Origin: Candidatus Thorarchaeota archaeon
Lineage (GTDB): Archaea; Asgardarchaeota; Thorarchaeia; Thorarchaeales; Thorarchaeaceae
Assembly (NCBI GenBank): GCA_018238205.1
Contig: JABCTV010000001.1
Coordinates: forward strand, 62,001 to 126,000
Length of the DNA: 64,000 bases
Reading direction: 5' to 3'
The position numbers were made by a program, and so were the translations under genes. Below the pieces are notes generated by a model that made no database searches, had not been told where the DNA came from, and was given only the letters and a program-made list of their open reading frames with translations. Shown here piece by piece: positions 39,959 through 49,283 of this stretch; position 1 is the first letter of the stretch; each line of letters starts with the position of its first letter.

Positions 39959-40753
39959 ATGCATGAAGCAAAAGAAAGAGGCTCCAAATTGAAGACAGTA
40001 ACCCTATTTTCAAGAGTGTATGGGAAAAAACGGAAATACCTACTTGACGTAGTAAAATCCGATGTCACTTCGATGATAGGTGAGTTGGATGTTCGTTTGG
40101 CGCGTTTTAGAACAGATCAGAGAGGACATCTCTCACTGAGTTTTGAAGGACAAGATTCAGAATTTGCAATTAATTTCTTAGTCAAGGAATATGGAGCATC
40201 AGTACGGATTGAGAACGTGAAAGAAGGTGCTAGTGTGCCAGGATCTTTCGTAGAAGTAGGAAAGGTTGGATACGGTCTCTATGTAGATATTGCAGCTACA
40301 AGTCCAAAGAGAGTAGATGTCTTAGTTCCTCTTCATCGTCTCCGCAATCAGTTTAGCATTAAGAAACCATTGCGGGCTATTGCAAAATCCCTAGTTCTTG
40401 TTGATAACTTTCCAGTTGATGTGAAAATTACCAGTGTTGATAGAAAATCTAACAAGATAGAAGGCGAACTGGGGCAGGACACCTTGACTCGTTTTGAAGA
40501 ATGGATACATGATGACCATGAACGACTTCTGGTGTTCGGTGCTGATCAAAATATGATTGAAATCGCGCTGAGAAAGTCACATCATCTAGAAGATATTTAC
40601 GAGTTTGAAGAACTTGGGAAGTTCGAACATGCATTACGATGCAAAAGAAGTACCCGTGCATCAGGAATTATTGCAGCAATTGGACCAAAACTAAGGGGCA
40701 TCCCTATGCATCTATTCATTCCAAAGGAGATTGAGGCGAGTCTGAATGCCTAG
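39959..40753 (+). CDS. DUF2110-like conserved archaeal protein
   Basis: 264-aa protein directly downstream of tfe, overlapping the S4/FtsJ gene; position and sequence fit DUF2110. Confidence 0.65.
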   Translation: MHEAKERGSKLKTVTLFSRVYGKKRKYLLDVVKSDVTSMIGELDVRLARFRTDQRGHLSLSFEGQDSEFAINFLVKEYGASVRIENVKEGASVPGSFVEVGKVGYGLYVDIAATSPKRVDVLVPLHRLRNQFSIKKPLRAIAKSLVLVDNFPVDVKITSVDRKSNKIEGELGQDTLTRFEEWIHDDHERLLVFGADQNMIEIALRKSHHLEDIYEFEELGKFEHALRCKRSTRASGIIAAIGPKLRGIPMHLFIPKEIEASLNA

Positions 40754-41420
40754 GCTTGATGTATGGCTAGTCGAAAACGGTCATTCTTCATCACGGCAAG
40801 TGGCTAAGAGAGCTATCAAAGAAGGCCTAGTCACTGTTAATGGGAAACAATGTAAACCTTCAACAAAGGTAAGCGGAAAAGAAGACATCAAATTTTCATC
40901 AGATTATGTAGATATGCCAATGGGATATCATAAACTCAAAGAAATTGATGGGCGGCTGGAAGGTAATCTTGTAACTACTCCATGCATAGCTCTTGATATT
41001 GGCAGTTCCGCCGGTGGTTTTCTTTCATATCTCAATGATAAAGATGCAACAGCAATTGGAATAGAAATTGCTCGAAGATTTTCAGAAGATTTAACCAAAC
41101 TAGCTGAATCTCATTCTCAAATATCTGTACTCTTCGATGATGCATTCACTATTGACCCCTCAGTAATAGTCGATGAAGGCGGTCTTGATCTTCTTCTTGT
41201 TGATGTTACTACTGATAAAGATGGGACTTTGAATCTAATTTCGAGGTTTTCTGGACTATTGAAGAAAGGCGGTCTTCTTGTTGCTGCCTTCAAAACCGAC
41301 AATCCAGATATTGTATTACAATTATTAGAATCAGTTACCAGTATTGGCTTCGAAGAGGTTCAAAGTATTCACTTAGCTGACTCACGTCAAGAAGTGCACA
41401 TCACAGGATGTTTCATGTAA
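40746..41420 (+). CDS. S4-domain + FtsJ-like rRNA methyltransferase (TlyA-like)
   Basis: MPRLDVWLVENGHSSSRQVAKRAIKEGLVTVNGK + CIALDIGSSAGGFLSYLNDKDATAIGIEIARRF. Confidence 0.85.
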   Translation: MPRLDVWLVENGHSSSRQVAKRAIKEGLVTVNGKQCKPSTKVSGKEDIKFSSDYVDMPMGYHKLKEIDGRLEGNLVTTPCIALDIGSSAGGFLSYLNDKDATAIGIEIARRFSEDLTKLAESHSQISVLFDDAFTIDPSVIVDEGGLDLLLVDVTTDKDGTLNLISRFSGLLKKGGLLVAAFKTDNPDIVLQLLESVTSIGFEEVQSIHLADSRQEVHITGCFM

Positions 41421-41456
41421 GCAACTTTTTATTGTATTATCTAGAGCCTGAACTCA

Positions 41457-41563
41457 GGGCCGCTAGTCTAGCCCGGCTATGATGTCTCGCTTACACCGAG
41501 AATCCAAACGAGCTTTGAGCTTGTTGGAATCGAAGGTCGCTGGTTCAAATCCGGCGCGGCCCA
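41457..41563 (+). tRNA. tRNA-Val (anticodon TAC) with ~32-nt non-canonical intron at the anticodon-stem/variable-loop border (~41502..41533); CCA encoded
   Basis: GGGCCGC/GCGGCCC acceptor; TCTCG-CTTACAC-CGAGA anticodon arm; insertion has TCCAA...TTGGA hairpin; T-arm GCTGG-TTCAAAT-CCGGC. Confidence 0.9.
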
Positions 41564-41624
41564 CCATCTTCCCAGACACCTACAACAGGATAGATAGACA
41601 CGTTACTGCTGGCTGGAGAATTAT

Positions 41625-41742
41625 GCGGAAGTAGCCAAGCCAGGTCAAAGGCGGCGGACTTAAGATCACATGAAATTAAGGGGTCATGAGAGAAGCTATC
41701 CGCTCTCGTAGGAGTCCGAGGGTTCGAAGCCCTCCTTCCGCA
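41625..41742 (+). tRNA. tRNA-Leu (anticodon TAA) with canonical 37/38 intron (~41665..41697, 33 nt); CCA encoded
   Basis: GCGGAAG/CTTCCGC acceptor; GCGGA-CTTAAG|A-TCCGC anticodon arm; long variable arm; intron contains TTAAG complementary to the anticodon loop. Confidence 0.92.
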
Positions 41743-41804
41743 CCAACAGTCTGGTTGAGACCATACACCAATCTCTAAAACAGAAACAGGATGCAAGCAA
41801 CATT

Positions 41805-42368
41805 ATGCCAACCCAAGCACTGATTTCATCCATAGGTTTAATCTTCCTGATGGAATTAGGTGACAAAACCATGCTCACCGTTATGTGTTTGAGTGCTCAA
41901 TATCGTCGGCCCAAGTTGGTACTTCTTGCCACTATGATAGCTCTTGCTACATCTTCTGTCATTGCAGTTATCCTTGGTTTCATTTTGTCTACAACATTAC
42001 CTGTTGAAATCATAACATATGTGTCTGGATTCTTGTTCTTGATTCTGGGTATTTTCACATTGGTTAAATCAGATTCAGAAACTGTAGATACATGCGACAA
42101 TTCAGGAACACTCTTTGGGATGTTTTCTCTTGTTCTAATATCCGAACTTGGGGATAAGAGCCAGATTGCCACACTTGCTCTTGCAGCACAATCACCGTTC
42201 CTAGTCATGATCTTCATCGGGGCAATCATTGGCTTCTTCATTGTGAACTCAATTGGAGCTTATGCCGGTAGTAGTATTGCTGAACGAATTCCTATTAAAA
42301 CTGTAAAACGCGTGGTTGGAATCATCTTCATACTCTTTGGACTCTTGGTCATATTCGGAGTTCTGTAG
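41805..42368 (+). CDS. UPF0016/GDT1 (TMEM165-like) cation transporter
   Basis: Two copies of the E-x-G-D-K-[ST] motif: LMELGDKTMLTVM and ISELGDKSQIATLALAA. Confidence 0.92.
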   Translation: MPTQALISSIGLIFLMELGDKTMLTVMCLSAQYRRPKLVLLATMIALATSSVIAVILGFILSTTLPVEIITYVSGFLFLILGIFTLVKSDSETVDTCDNSGTLFGMFSLVLISELGDKSQIATLALAAQSPFLVMIFIGAIIGFFIVNSIGAYAGSSIAERIPIKTVKRVVGIIFILFGLLVIFGVL

Positions 42369-42440
42369 ACTCAACTATCTGACGAAGCCTTTATGACATA
42401 GCTTTCATCTTTGAGTCATAACTCGAAGGTGAGGAATTAA

Positions 42441-43790
42441 TTGAGTCTAGATGATTCGGGTTATAGCGGTCTGGTTTTAGAGAAGCTATCTCTATCAAAG
42501 ATACAGGTTGGTGATACAATCAGTATTACAAAGGATGGAGAAGAATTCACTGGGGTTCTTATGCCCCGAAGTCAGGTTGGCAGTGATGCTGTTCATATCA
42601 TTATCAAACTTGATAGTGGTTACAACATTGGACTTCGACTAAATCAAGAATCTACCATTCACCGAATCAAAGGTGGCGCTCGAAAACGAACTACAAAGGT
42701 TGAGGAATTTATGGAGAAAAAGAACTTACCCCGAGTTTCTATTTTGAGTACGGGCGGCACTATTGCCAGCAAAGTCGATTATCGTACCGGTGCAGTAAAT
42801 CCAGCTCTATCTGCACAAGATCTCTATGATACTGTCCCTGAGCTTAGAAATTATGCAAATGTTCATGCAAAAGTGATAATGAGTGTATTATCTGAGAACA
42901 TTCTCCCTGCAGATTGGACGAAAATCGCACATAGTGTTGCTTCAGAGATAAAAACTGGAACGGATGGAGTTGTAATTGCTCATGGTACTGACACACTTGG
43001 ATTCACATCTGCGGCTTTATCCTTTGCGCTGCAGAATCTTCCAGTTCCTGTTGTCCTTGTAGGTTCTCAAAGATCTTCTGACCGTCCTTCATCTGATGCA
43101 GCAATGAATCTAATTGGTGCTGTAAACTTGGCTACAAAGGCTGATGCTGCTGAAGTCATGGTTCTTATGCATGCAGAAACAGGTGATAGTTTTCTTCATG
43201 CACATAGAGGAACAAGAGTCCGCAAATTACATACAAGCAGAAGAGATGCTTTTCAGTCGGTTAATGAATATCCATTATTCAAGATAAACGAAGTTGATGT
43301 ACAAGAATTGTATCCCCCAATCCAACGTAGAAACCCCGAACGAAAAATCAAATTGAAGCCCAAATTTGAAGAAAAAGTTGCACTCGTGAAAACATTTCCT
43401 GGGATTGAAGGAATTCTGGTGGAGAATCTTATTGATTCTGAATATAGAGGAATTGTAATAGAAGGAACTGGACTTGGACATACTCCAGATAGTTTACAAC
43501 AATCAATCAAGAAAGCTATTGACGCGGGAATAATTGTTATTATGACTAGTCAATGCATATTTGGAAGGACTGACATGAATGTATACAGGTCGGGAGTCGA
43601 ACTTCTTGACATTGGAGTTGTTTCTTGTGAAGATATGCTACCTGAAACAGCTCTAGTCAAGCTCATGTGGGTTTTAGCAAATAGCAAGGACTCGGCGACT
43701 GCAAAAGATCTTCTCTTAACGCCTCTTGCAGGTGAAATTGACATGCGAAGTGAAGAGCCTGACTACATCAAAGGTCTGGGAGAGTCATGA
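42441..43790 (+). CDS. gatD: Glutamyl-tRNA(Gln) amidotransferase subunit D
   Basis: N-terminal barrel + asparaginase domain VSILSTGGTIASKVDYRTGAVNPA...GTDGVVIAHGTDTLGFTSAAL; followed by gatE. Confidence 0.96.
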   Translation: MSLDDSGYSGLVLEKLSLSKIQVGDTISITKDGEEFTGVLMPRSQVGSDAVHIIIKLDSGYNIGLRLNQESTIHRIKGGARKRTTKVEEFMEKKNLPRVSILSTGGTIASKVDYRTGAVNPALSAQDLYDTVPELRNYANVHAKVIMSVLSENILPADWTKIAHSVASEIKTGTDGVVIAHGTDTLGFTSAALSFALQNLPVPVVLVGSQRSSDRPSSDAAMNLIGAVNLATKADAAEVMVLMHAETGDSFLHAHRGTRVRKLHTSRRDAFQSVNEYPLFKINEVDVQELYPPIQRRNPERKIKLKPKFEEKVALVKTFPGIEGILVENLIDSEYRGIVIEGTGLGHTPDSLQQSIKKAIDAGIIVIMTSQCIFGRTDMNVYRSGVELLDIGVVSCEDMLPETALVKLMWVLANSKDSATAKDLLLTPLAGEIDMRSEEPDYIKGLGES

Positions 43791-43791
43791 A

Positions 43792-45708
43792 GTGCCGGAT
43801 ACTGATAGATACACCAAGCTGGGTCTGATGGTAGGTCTTGAACTTCACCAACAATTAGATACTCAAAGGAAATTATTTTGTCATTGTCCTACTATTATTC
43901 GTGATGAAAAACCAGATGGTACATTTATTCGAAGACTTCGCCCAACCCAAAGTGAAATGGGTGAAATTGACCCCGCTGCCCTTTTTGAGTTTCAGAAAAA
44001 GAAACGATTCTGTTACGAGTATTACAATGATACTACTTGTTTAGTCGAAGCTGATGAAGAGCCTCCGCATGACCTATGCGAAGATGCGATTGATATATGT
44101 CTAACAATGGCCAGATTTTTTCAATCGAATCCAGTTGATGAAATCCATCCAATGAGGAAGATTGTGATAGACGGATCTAATACTACTGGTTTTCAACGTA
44201 CCACAATCATAGCCAATAGTGGAAAAACAATTGTGGATGGAAAAGCAATTGGAATTCAGATTATCTGTCTTGAGGAGGATGCAGCACGAAAAATTGCTGA
44301 TGATGACAAGAACAACATGAGGATATACAGACTTGATCGCCTTGGAATTCCCTTGATTGAGGTTGCAACTGACCCAGACATTCGAACACCTGAAGAAGCA
44401 CAAAGGGTTGCTCTTGCAATTGGATTACTTCTAAGATCTACTGGAAGAGTCAAACGTGGACAGGGAACAATTCGTCAAGATGTTAATGTATCAATCAAGG
44501 ATGGTGCGATAATAGAAATCAAGGGTCTACAACAGCTTGACATGTTATCCACACTTGTTGAATATGAAGCACTTAGACAAGAGAAATTACTCGAGATTCG
44601 TGATATTTTGAGGGACCGTGGAATAACTACAGAGAAAATCAAAGACAAAATCACTGATGTTTCAGAAGTTTTTGCAAAAAGTGAATCAAAAGTGATTAAA
44701 AAATCCCTGAAATCTGGCGGCACAGTTTATGCTGTAAGGCTACCTGGGTTTGCAGGCCTTCTTGGAATAGAAATTCAACCTGAACGTCGTCTTGGGACAG
44801 AAATCTCTGACTATGCAAAATTTTGGGGAGGAGTTGGAGGAATATTCCATACAGATGAACTGCCCAAGTATGGGATATCTGACACCAATGTATCAGAAAT
44901 TCGTAAGGCTGTGAAAGCTAAGGATCAAGATGCAGTAGTTATTGTTGCATCATCTAAGAGTAAATGTAAGGATGCATTAGCAGCTGTAGTCAATCGTGCA
45001 CGTGAAGCAACAAAAGGAGTACCTGCCGAAACAAGAACACCTCTCCCAGAAGGTACATCAAAATTTGCACGACCGAGACCAGGTTCTTCACGAATGTACC
45101 CAGAAACTGATGTGAGACCTGTCAAGATTACTGAAAGTCGTCTTAAGAGAATCAAAAAGAATATGCCAGAAACTATTGAGAATAAAGAGAAACGTTTCAT
45201 CAAGGAGTACAAACTAAGCACTGATTTGGCACATCAAATTACTCGTTCTGTGAATCTTAGCATTTTTGAACATATTATCAAAGAAACGAAGGTTTCTCCA
45301 ACACTGGTTGCTGCAACTCTAGAGAATACAATAGTGAGTTTACATAGGGACCAAGTTCCTACAGAGAATCTACAAGAAAATCACTTCATTGACATGTTCA
45401 AACTAGTCGAAAAAAATGAACTATCTACTGAAGCAATTCCTGAAGTTCTAACATACCTTGCCAATAATCCGAGTTCAAGTATTAATGAAACTCTAGAGTC
45501 CACTGGACTTGGTATGATGAGTGTCGCAGAGGTTGAGGAAATTGTCAAGAAAATAGTCCTAGATCGAGAAGATATCATTCGAGAACAAGGTGAACGCTCG
45601 CTAGGTGGACTTATGGGTGCAGTTATGAAAGAGCTAGGAGGAAAAGTTGACGGAAAGACTGTCAAGCAAATCCTCACAGCTGAGATTAGCAAACTTCTCA
45701 AATCGTGA
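43792..45708 (+). CDS. gatE: Glutamyl-tRNA(Gln) amidotransferase subunit E
   Basis: GLMVGLELHQQLDTQRKLFCHCPT...QSEMGEIDPAALFEF...RQDVNVSI; GTG start at 43792 right after the gatD stop preferred over the ORF-track start 43726. Confidence 0.96.
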   Translation: MPDTDRYTKLGLMVGLELHQQLDTQRKLFCHCPTIIRDEKPDGTFIRRLRPTQSEMGEIDPAALFEFQKKKRFCYEYYNDTTCLVEADEEPPHDLCEDAIDICLTMARFFQSNPVDEIHPMRKIVIDGSNTTGFQRTTIIANSGKTIVDGKAIGIQIICLEEDAARKIADDDKNNMRIYRLDRLGIPLIEVATDPDIRTPEEAQRVALAIGLLLRSTGRVKRGQGTIRQDVNVSIKDGAIIEIKGLQQLDMLSTLVEYEALRQEKLLEIRDILRDRGITTEKIKDKITDVSEVFAKSESKVIKKSLKSGGTVYAVRLPGFAGLLGIEIQPERRLGTEISDYAKFWGGVGGIFHTDELPKYGISDTNVSEIRKAVKAKDQDAVVIVASSKSKCKDALAAVVNRAREATKGVPAETRTPLPEGTSKFARPRPGSSRMYPETDVRPVKITESRLKRIKKNMPETIENKEKRFIKEYKLSTDLAHQITRSVNLSIFEHIIKETKVSPTLVAATLENTIVSLHRDQVPTENLQENHFIDMFKLVEKNELSTEAIPEVLTYLANNPSSSINETLESTGLGMMSVAEVEEIVKKIVLDREDIIREQGERSLGGLMGAVMKELGGKVDGKTVKQILTAEISKLLKS

Positions 45709-45791
45709 TACATTCAAGTAAATCATATGATAAGCTTAATTAGAGGAATCTAATGTGCTCGGTTGCCAGACTTCAACATGAGTGATACACT

Positions 45792-45924
45792 GCCGCAGTG
45801 GCCTAGCCTGGCAGGGCGCGAGACTCATAATCTTCTTGGGTTTCCCAAGACAAGATCGGGGTCATTGAGATCGCGTCTCAGATGAGGCATCTCGAAGTCG
45901 CGGGCTCGAATCCCGTCTGCGGCA
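45792..45924 (+). tRNA. tRNA-Met (anticodon CAT) with 59-nt intron at 37/38 (45830..45888); CCA encoded
   Basis: GCCGCAG/CTGCGGC acceptor; CGAGA-CTCATA|A-TCTCG; intron carries ATGAG complementary to CTCAT and a CTTGGG-TTT-CCCAAG hairpin. Confidence 0.92.
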
Positions 45925-46033
45925 CCATTATCTATTTTTTCAACATATTTTAATGATTCAAAACTAGGGGTCATTTGTAGAAGAATCAAGCTTTTATGTT
46001 TTCAAATTAGAATCAATATTGGTTGTGTAAATC

Positions 46034-46264
46034 GTGGAAAGAATAAAGGAATCCTATCCAGAAAATTATCTTCAGAATCAACTGAAGAATTATCTTGGCA
46101 AACGTGTGAGAGTCTGGGCTGCAGGTCGCCAGAGAAATTGGAGAGGGGTGTTACTTCAAATTGGTTCAGATTTTATAGAAATTGGCAAAGTTCGGAATGA
46201 AACTGTTGTGAAACGTCAGTATCTTCTCCTTAATCAGATAGTTCTCATAGAACCTGATGAATAA
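46034..46264 (+). CDS. Small beta-barrel protein, possibly Sm/LSm-like
   Basis: YLQNQLKNYLGKRVRVWAAGRQRNWRGVLLQIGSDFIEIGKVRNETVVKRQYLLLNQIVLIEP resembles an Sm-fold (G-x-L...D-F-I...I...I-V-x-I); GTG start. Confidence 0.55.
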   Translation: MERIKESYPENYLQNQLKNYLGKRVRVWAAGRQRNWRGVLLQIGSDFIEIGKVRNETVVKRQYLLLNQIVLIEPDE

Positions 46265-46283
46265 ATTCCTGTGAAGAAATACT

Positions 46284-46295
46284 TCTGCGGCACCA
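46284..46295 (+). repeat. 12-bp direct repeat of tRNA-Met 3' end (TCTGCGGCACCA)
   Basis: Identical to 45916..45927; 368 bp downstream. Confidence 0.7.
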
Positions 46296-46331
46296 ATTTT
46301 CACTTGTTTCACATATCAATTTGAGTTGAAG

Positions 46332-46853
46332 CTAAATATCTCCACCACAGTTAGAACATGTAGTAATTCCTTGTTCATTTTTAGTTCCACAATATGGGCA
46401 AACTACAAGGACTCTCTCACGCTCGATAATTGTTGTTTGACCTCCATTGTCATCATCGTCATCAACAATTTTTGTGATAAACCAGAGCGCAACTATGAAT
46501 AATCCTAGAACTACCGCAATGGGAAGCACAAAGGCAAGAGTTGCATCCAAGCTAATCACTATTGATGGAGCTAGGAATATCAACCAGATAATGGCAAGAA
46601 TAATGAAAAATGTCAAACATCCACAAGAACTCATTGGTCTTCGTCTGTATCTTCTGGAGTATCCCATACCTCCATAGTGAGTCCTGCGTCGTCGTATGGG
46701 ACGCCTGATACGAGACCGTTGTCTTTGCATTGGTTTTGGTGTAGATCTCCCACTCGATCGACGTATAGACCTTGATTTTGCCTTAGAACCTAATCCACCT
46801 ACACGACTCGTAGTTCTTTTTTTCTTTTGACGTCTTCCTCTTATTCTTGGCAC
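46332..46853 (-). CDS. Membrane protein with very Arg-rich N-terminus and C-terminal zinc ribbon
   Basis: MPRIRGRRQKKKRTTSR...RRRYRRRPMSSCGCLTFFIILAIIWLIFLAPS...CPYCGTKNEQGITTCSNCGGDI. Confidence 0.75.
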   Translation of the reverse strand: MPRIRGRRQKKKRTTSRVGGLGSKAKSRSIRRSSGRSTPKPMQRQRSRIRRPIRRRRTHYGGMGYSRRYRRRPMSSCGCLTFFIILAIIWLIFLAPSIVISLDATLAFVLPIAVVLGLFIVALWFITKIVDDDDDNGGQTTIIERERVLVVCPYCGTKNEQGITTCSNCGGDI

Positions 46854-46967
46854 AACACATCACTCTGAAACTTAAAGTCTGAAATAGTTCTTTTATCTAT
46901 TCTGGATATCAAATTTTGATTTTTAATCTAATGACGGAGTTATTAGGAATAATCTGCACTAAAGAAC

Positions 46968-47177
46968 ATGGCAGAAGAGAAATGGAAATTAGTAGGTGGT
47001 AGTGTGTATAAACTCGCTGAGGTTTTTGAGGGGATGATTGAAGCTGTAACACTTGCGAGAGAAATGAAAGAGAAACATCATGTATTCCTATCAAAGACAG
47101 AAGATGGTCGCTGGGCTGTCTATTGGAGATCCAATAAATCTACCATTGAATGTGAGCCAAAATATTACAGTGTATGA
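46968..47177 (+). CDS. Small protein, paralogue of 51153..51353
   Basis: MAEEKWKLVGGSVYKLAEVFEGMIEAVTLAREMKEKHHVFLSKTEDGRWAVYWRSNK...; same EKW-L-G-V-KL--F---EA-...-G-W-VYWR pattern as 51153. Confidence 0.7.
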   Translation: MAEEKWKLVGGSVYKLAEVFEGMIEAVTLAREMKEKHHVFLSKTEDGRWAVYWRSNKSTIECEPKYYSV

Positions 47178-47221
47178 TTCTTCTTATTGGTGCTTAATAG
47201 TGATAAACAATACCTAGGTTC

Positions 47222-47533
47222 ATGATACCCGACTCATTTCATCCAGAAATAGAAAATGGTGATAGAAAAACCCGGATGGAATCATTAGGTCGGGTTGTAA
47301 ACGGACAGAACCGGTCCCAATTTGAGCGAATGTTACGAGAAACAAAATGGTCTGGGGTTATTGATATATCAGAATGGACAACAGATGCTGTGAAAGCACT
47401 TGTGACTGTTTGTGCAGATGAGAACCTATCTATCACAATAAAAAACGGATCTCGATACTTCATGCCAATACGATTTCCTAAGAAACCGATGTTAGAATCG
47501 TTTGCTGAAGCTATTGTATCTGGAGAGTTTTGA
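47222..47533 (+). CDS. Hypothetical protein
   Basis: 103-aa ORF directly upstream of pgk. Confidence 0.5.
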   Translation: MIPDSFHPEIENGDRKTRMESLGRVVNGQNRSQFERMLRETKWSGVIDISEWTTDAVKALVTVCADENLSITIKNGSRYFMPIRFPKKPMLESFAEAIVSGEF

Positions 47534-48807
47534 AAACACACAATCTATCTAGCAACCTCTTTATTGGAATCAAGTTCTATCAAGAACTCGGTGAGAGAAA
47601 GTTGCAATTCACTTTCAAGACACTTGATGATGTAGATTACATAGGGAAGAGAGTTTTGATTCGTGTTGACATGAATTGTTCTATTGACCCTAAAACAAAA
47701 ACGATTACGGACAGCTCCCGGATTGATGCAATACGAAACACATTGGAGAATCTCTCTCGTAGCAAGATAGTTCTGATGTCTCACCAAGGTCGTCCTGGAA
47801 GTGATGATTTTATCTCATTAGAACAACACACTGAGATTCTGAGAAAGGATGGATTTGATGCAACATTTGTTGATGACATCTTCGGCAAGAAGGCTAAGGA
47901 AGCAATAAGAAAAGTCAAAGACGGAGAAATACTAGTCCTCCAAAATGTGCGATACTTTGATGGCGAACTCAAAAAGGCACCTCCGGAGGAGGTCGCAAAA
48001 GAACTGTTAGTACAGGAGCTTTACCCTCTCTTTGATTTATTCGTAAATGATGCATTTGGAGCAGCACATCGTTCACAGGCATCATTAGTAGGTTTTACTA
48101 CAGTTCTTCCATCAGTCGCAGGTCGATTAGTAGAGAAAGAAATTCGCACATTAACTGAAGCTACGGACACAGATCAGCATCCCTGGACATTGGTTCTCGG
48201 TGGAAGCAAAGTTGAAGGTAAAGTAAAGACACTAAGTAAACTTCTAGCAACAGGTAGAGTTGATAACGCAGTTTTAGGCGGCCTTGTTGGAACTTTGTTT
48301 CTTATTGCTGATGATAAAATACCAGAGAGTTATTCCGCGCCAATCAAGGGTTACGAGAATGCTGTAGACACTGCCCGTGAGTTAATCGCAAATTATAGCG
48401 ATGTCATATTGCTTCCTGAAGATGCTGCAGTTGAACTTGATGGTAATAGAAAAGACTGCGAGTTTTCTGATATGGATACTAATCCATTCCTCGATATTGG
48501 TCCCCGAACGGTAGCAAAGTATACTGAACTCATCACAAACTCTGCTGTTGTATTTGCTAATGGTCCAATGGGTTATTTCGAAAAGGAAGTGTTTGCCTCA
48601 GGAACTAAAACGATACTGCAAGCAATTGCAGATTGCAAGGGTGTTACGGTTGTTGGAGGAGGTCATATGGGGGCTATGGCAAACAAAATGAAACTAGAAT
48701 CAGAGATTACACATATCAGCACAGGTGGAGGAGCCACTATCAATTTCCTTACAGGGAAGAAATTAGATCTTATTTTAGCTCTTGAAGCAGCTGCAAAAAG
48801 GATGTGA
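47530..48807 (+). CDS. pgk: Phosphoglycerate kinase
   Basis: RVLIRVDMNCSIDPKTKTITDSSRIDAIRNTLENL...LMSHQGRPG...VNDAFGAAHRSQASLVGF...LGGSKVEGKVKTL; start codon uncertain (TTG). Confidence 0.96.
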   Translation: MKTHNLSSNLFIGIKFYQELGERKLQFTFKTLDDVDYIGKRVLIRVDMNCSIDPKTKTITDSSRIDAIRNTLENLSRSKIVLMSHQGRPGSDDFISLEQHTEILRKDGFDATFVDDIFGKKAKEAIRKVKDGEILVLQNVRYFDGELKKAPPEEVAKELLVQELYPLFDLFVNDAFGAAHRSQASLVGFTTVLPSVAGRLVEKEIRTLTEATDTDQHPWTLVLGGSKVEGKVKTLSKLLATGRVDNAVLGGLVGTLFLIADDKIPESYSAPIKGYENAVDTARELIANYSDVILLPEDAAVELDGNRKDCEFSDMDTNPFLDIGPRTVAKYTELITNSAVVFANGPMGYFEKEVFASGTKTILQAIADCKGVTVVGGGHMGAMANKMKLESEITHISTGGGATINFLTGKKLDLILALEAAAKRM

Positions 48808-48813
48808 AACACT

Positions 48814-49104
48814 TTGCAATTAGTAGAATTTCTCTATTATCTTCCAATAATCTATCTAATCATAATCAACATTGTTGCATTTTTTGCTATGTGGTGGGAC
48901 AAAAGGAAAGCATCACAGCATGAATGGCGCGTTGCAGAAGCCACATTGCTTCTTCTTGGGTTACTTGGCGGTGCATTAGGAATAATTAGTGGAATGTACA
49001 GACTTCGTCATAAGACACAGAAAAGACTCTTTCAAGCGTTTGCAATTATCGGATTGATTGTGTCACTAATCATCTACTGGATTGTGGTCACGCAATACAT
49101 CTAG
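48814..49104 (+). CDS. DUF1294-family membrane protein
   Basis: NIVAFFAMWWDKRKASQHEWRVAEATLLLLGLLGGALGIISGMYRLRHKTQKRLFQ, typical DUF1294. Confidence 0.85.
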   Translation: MQLVEFLYYLPIIYLIIINIVAFFAMWWDKRKASQHEWRVAEATLLLLGLLGGALGIISGMYRLRHKTQKRLFQAFAIIGLIVSLIIYWIVVTQYI

Positions 49105-49115
49105 AAAGAAAGTGG

Positions 49116-49219
49116 AGCCCCAGGCGCGAATTGAACGCGCGACCTGCTGATTACAAGTCAGCCGCTTTGACCGTACCTCTGAATAAACAGAGATTCTATA
49201 GCCTCTAAGCCACTGGGGC
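49116..49219 (-). tRNA. tRNA-Thr (anticodon TGT) with ~30-nt non-canonical D-loop intron; CCA encoded
   Basis: GCCCCAG/CTGGGGC acceptor; D-stem GCTT/AAGC with D-loop enlarged by CTATAGAATCTCTGTTTATTCAGAGGTACG; anticodon arm GCTGA-CTTGTAA-TCAGC. Confidence 0.9.
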
Positions 49220-49283
49220 ATCTTGAACTTCGAAATATGATGTTGGTTTTAAAAGCTACTCTTCGGGATAACTTTCTATATCA

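Noticed and set aside
44101-45713. Minus-strand ORFs inside gatE
   Set aside because: Antisense to gatE; Ser-rich antisense-type composition.
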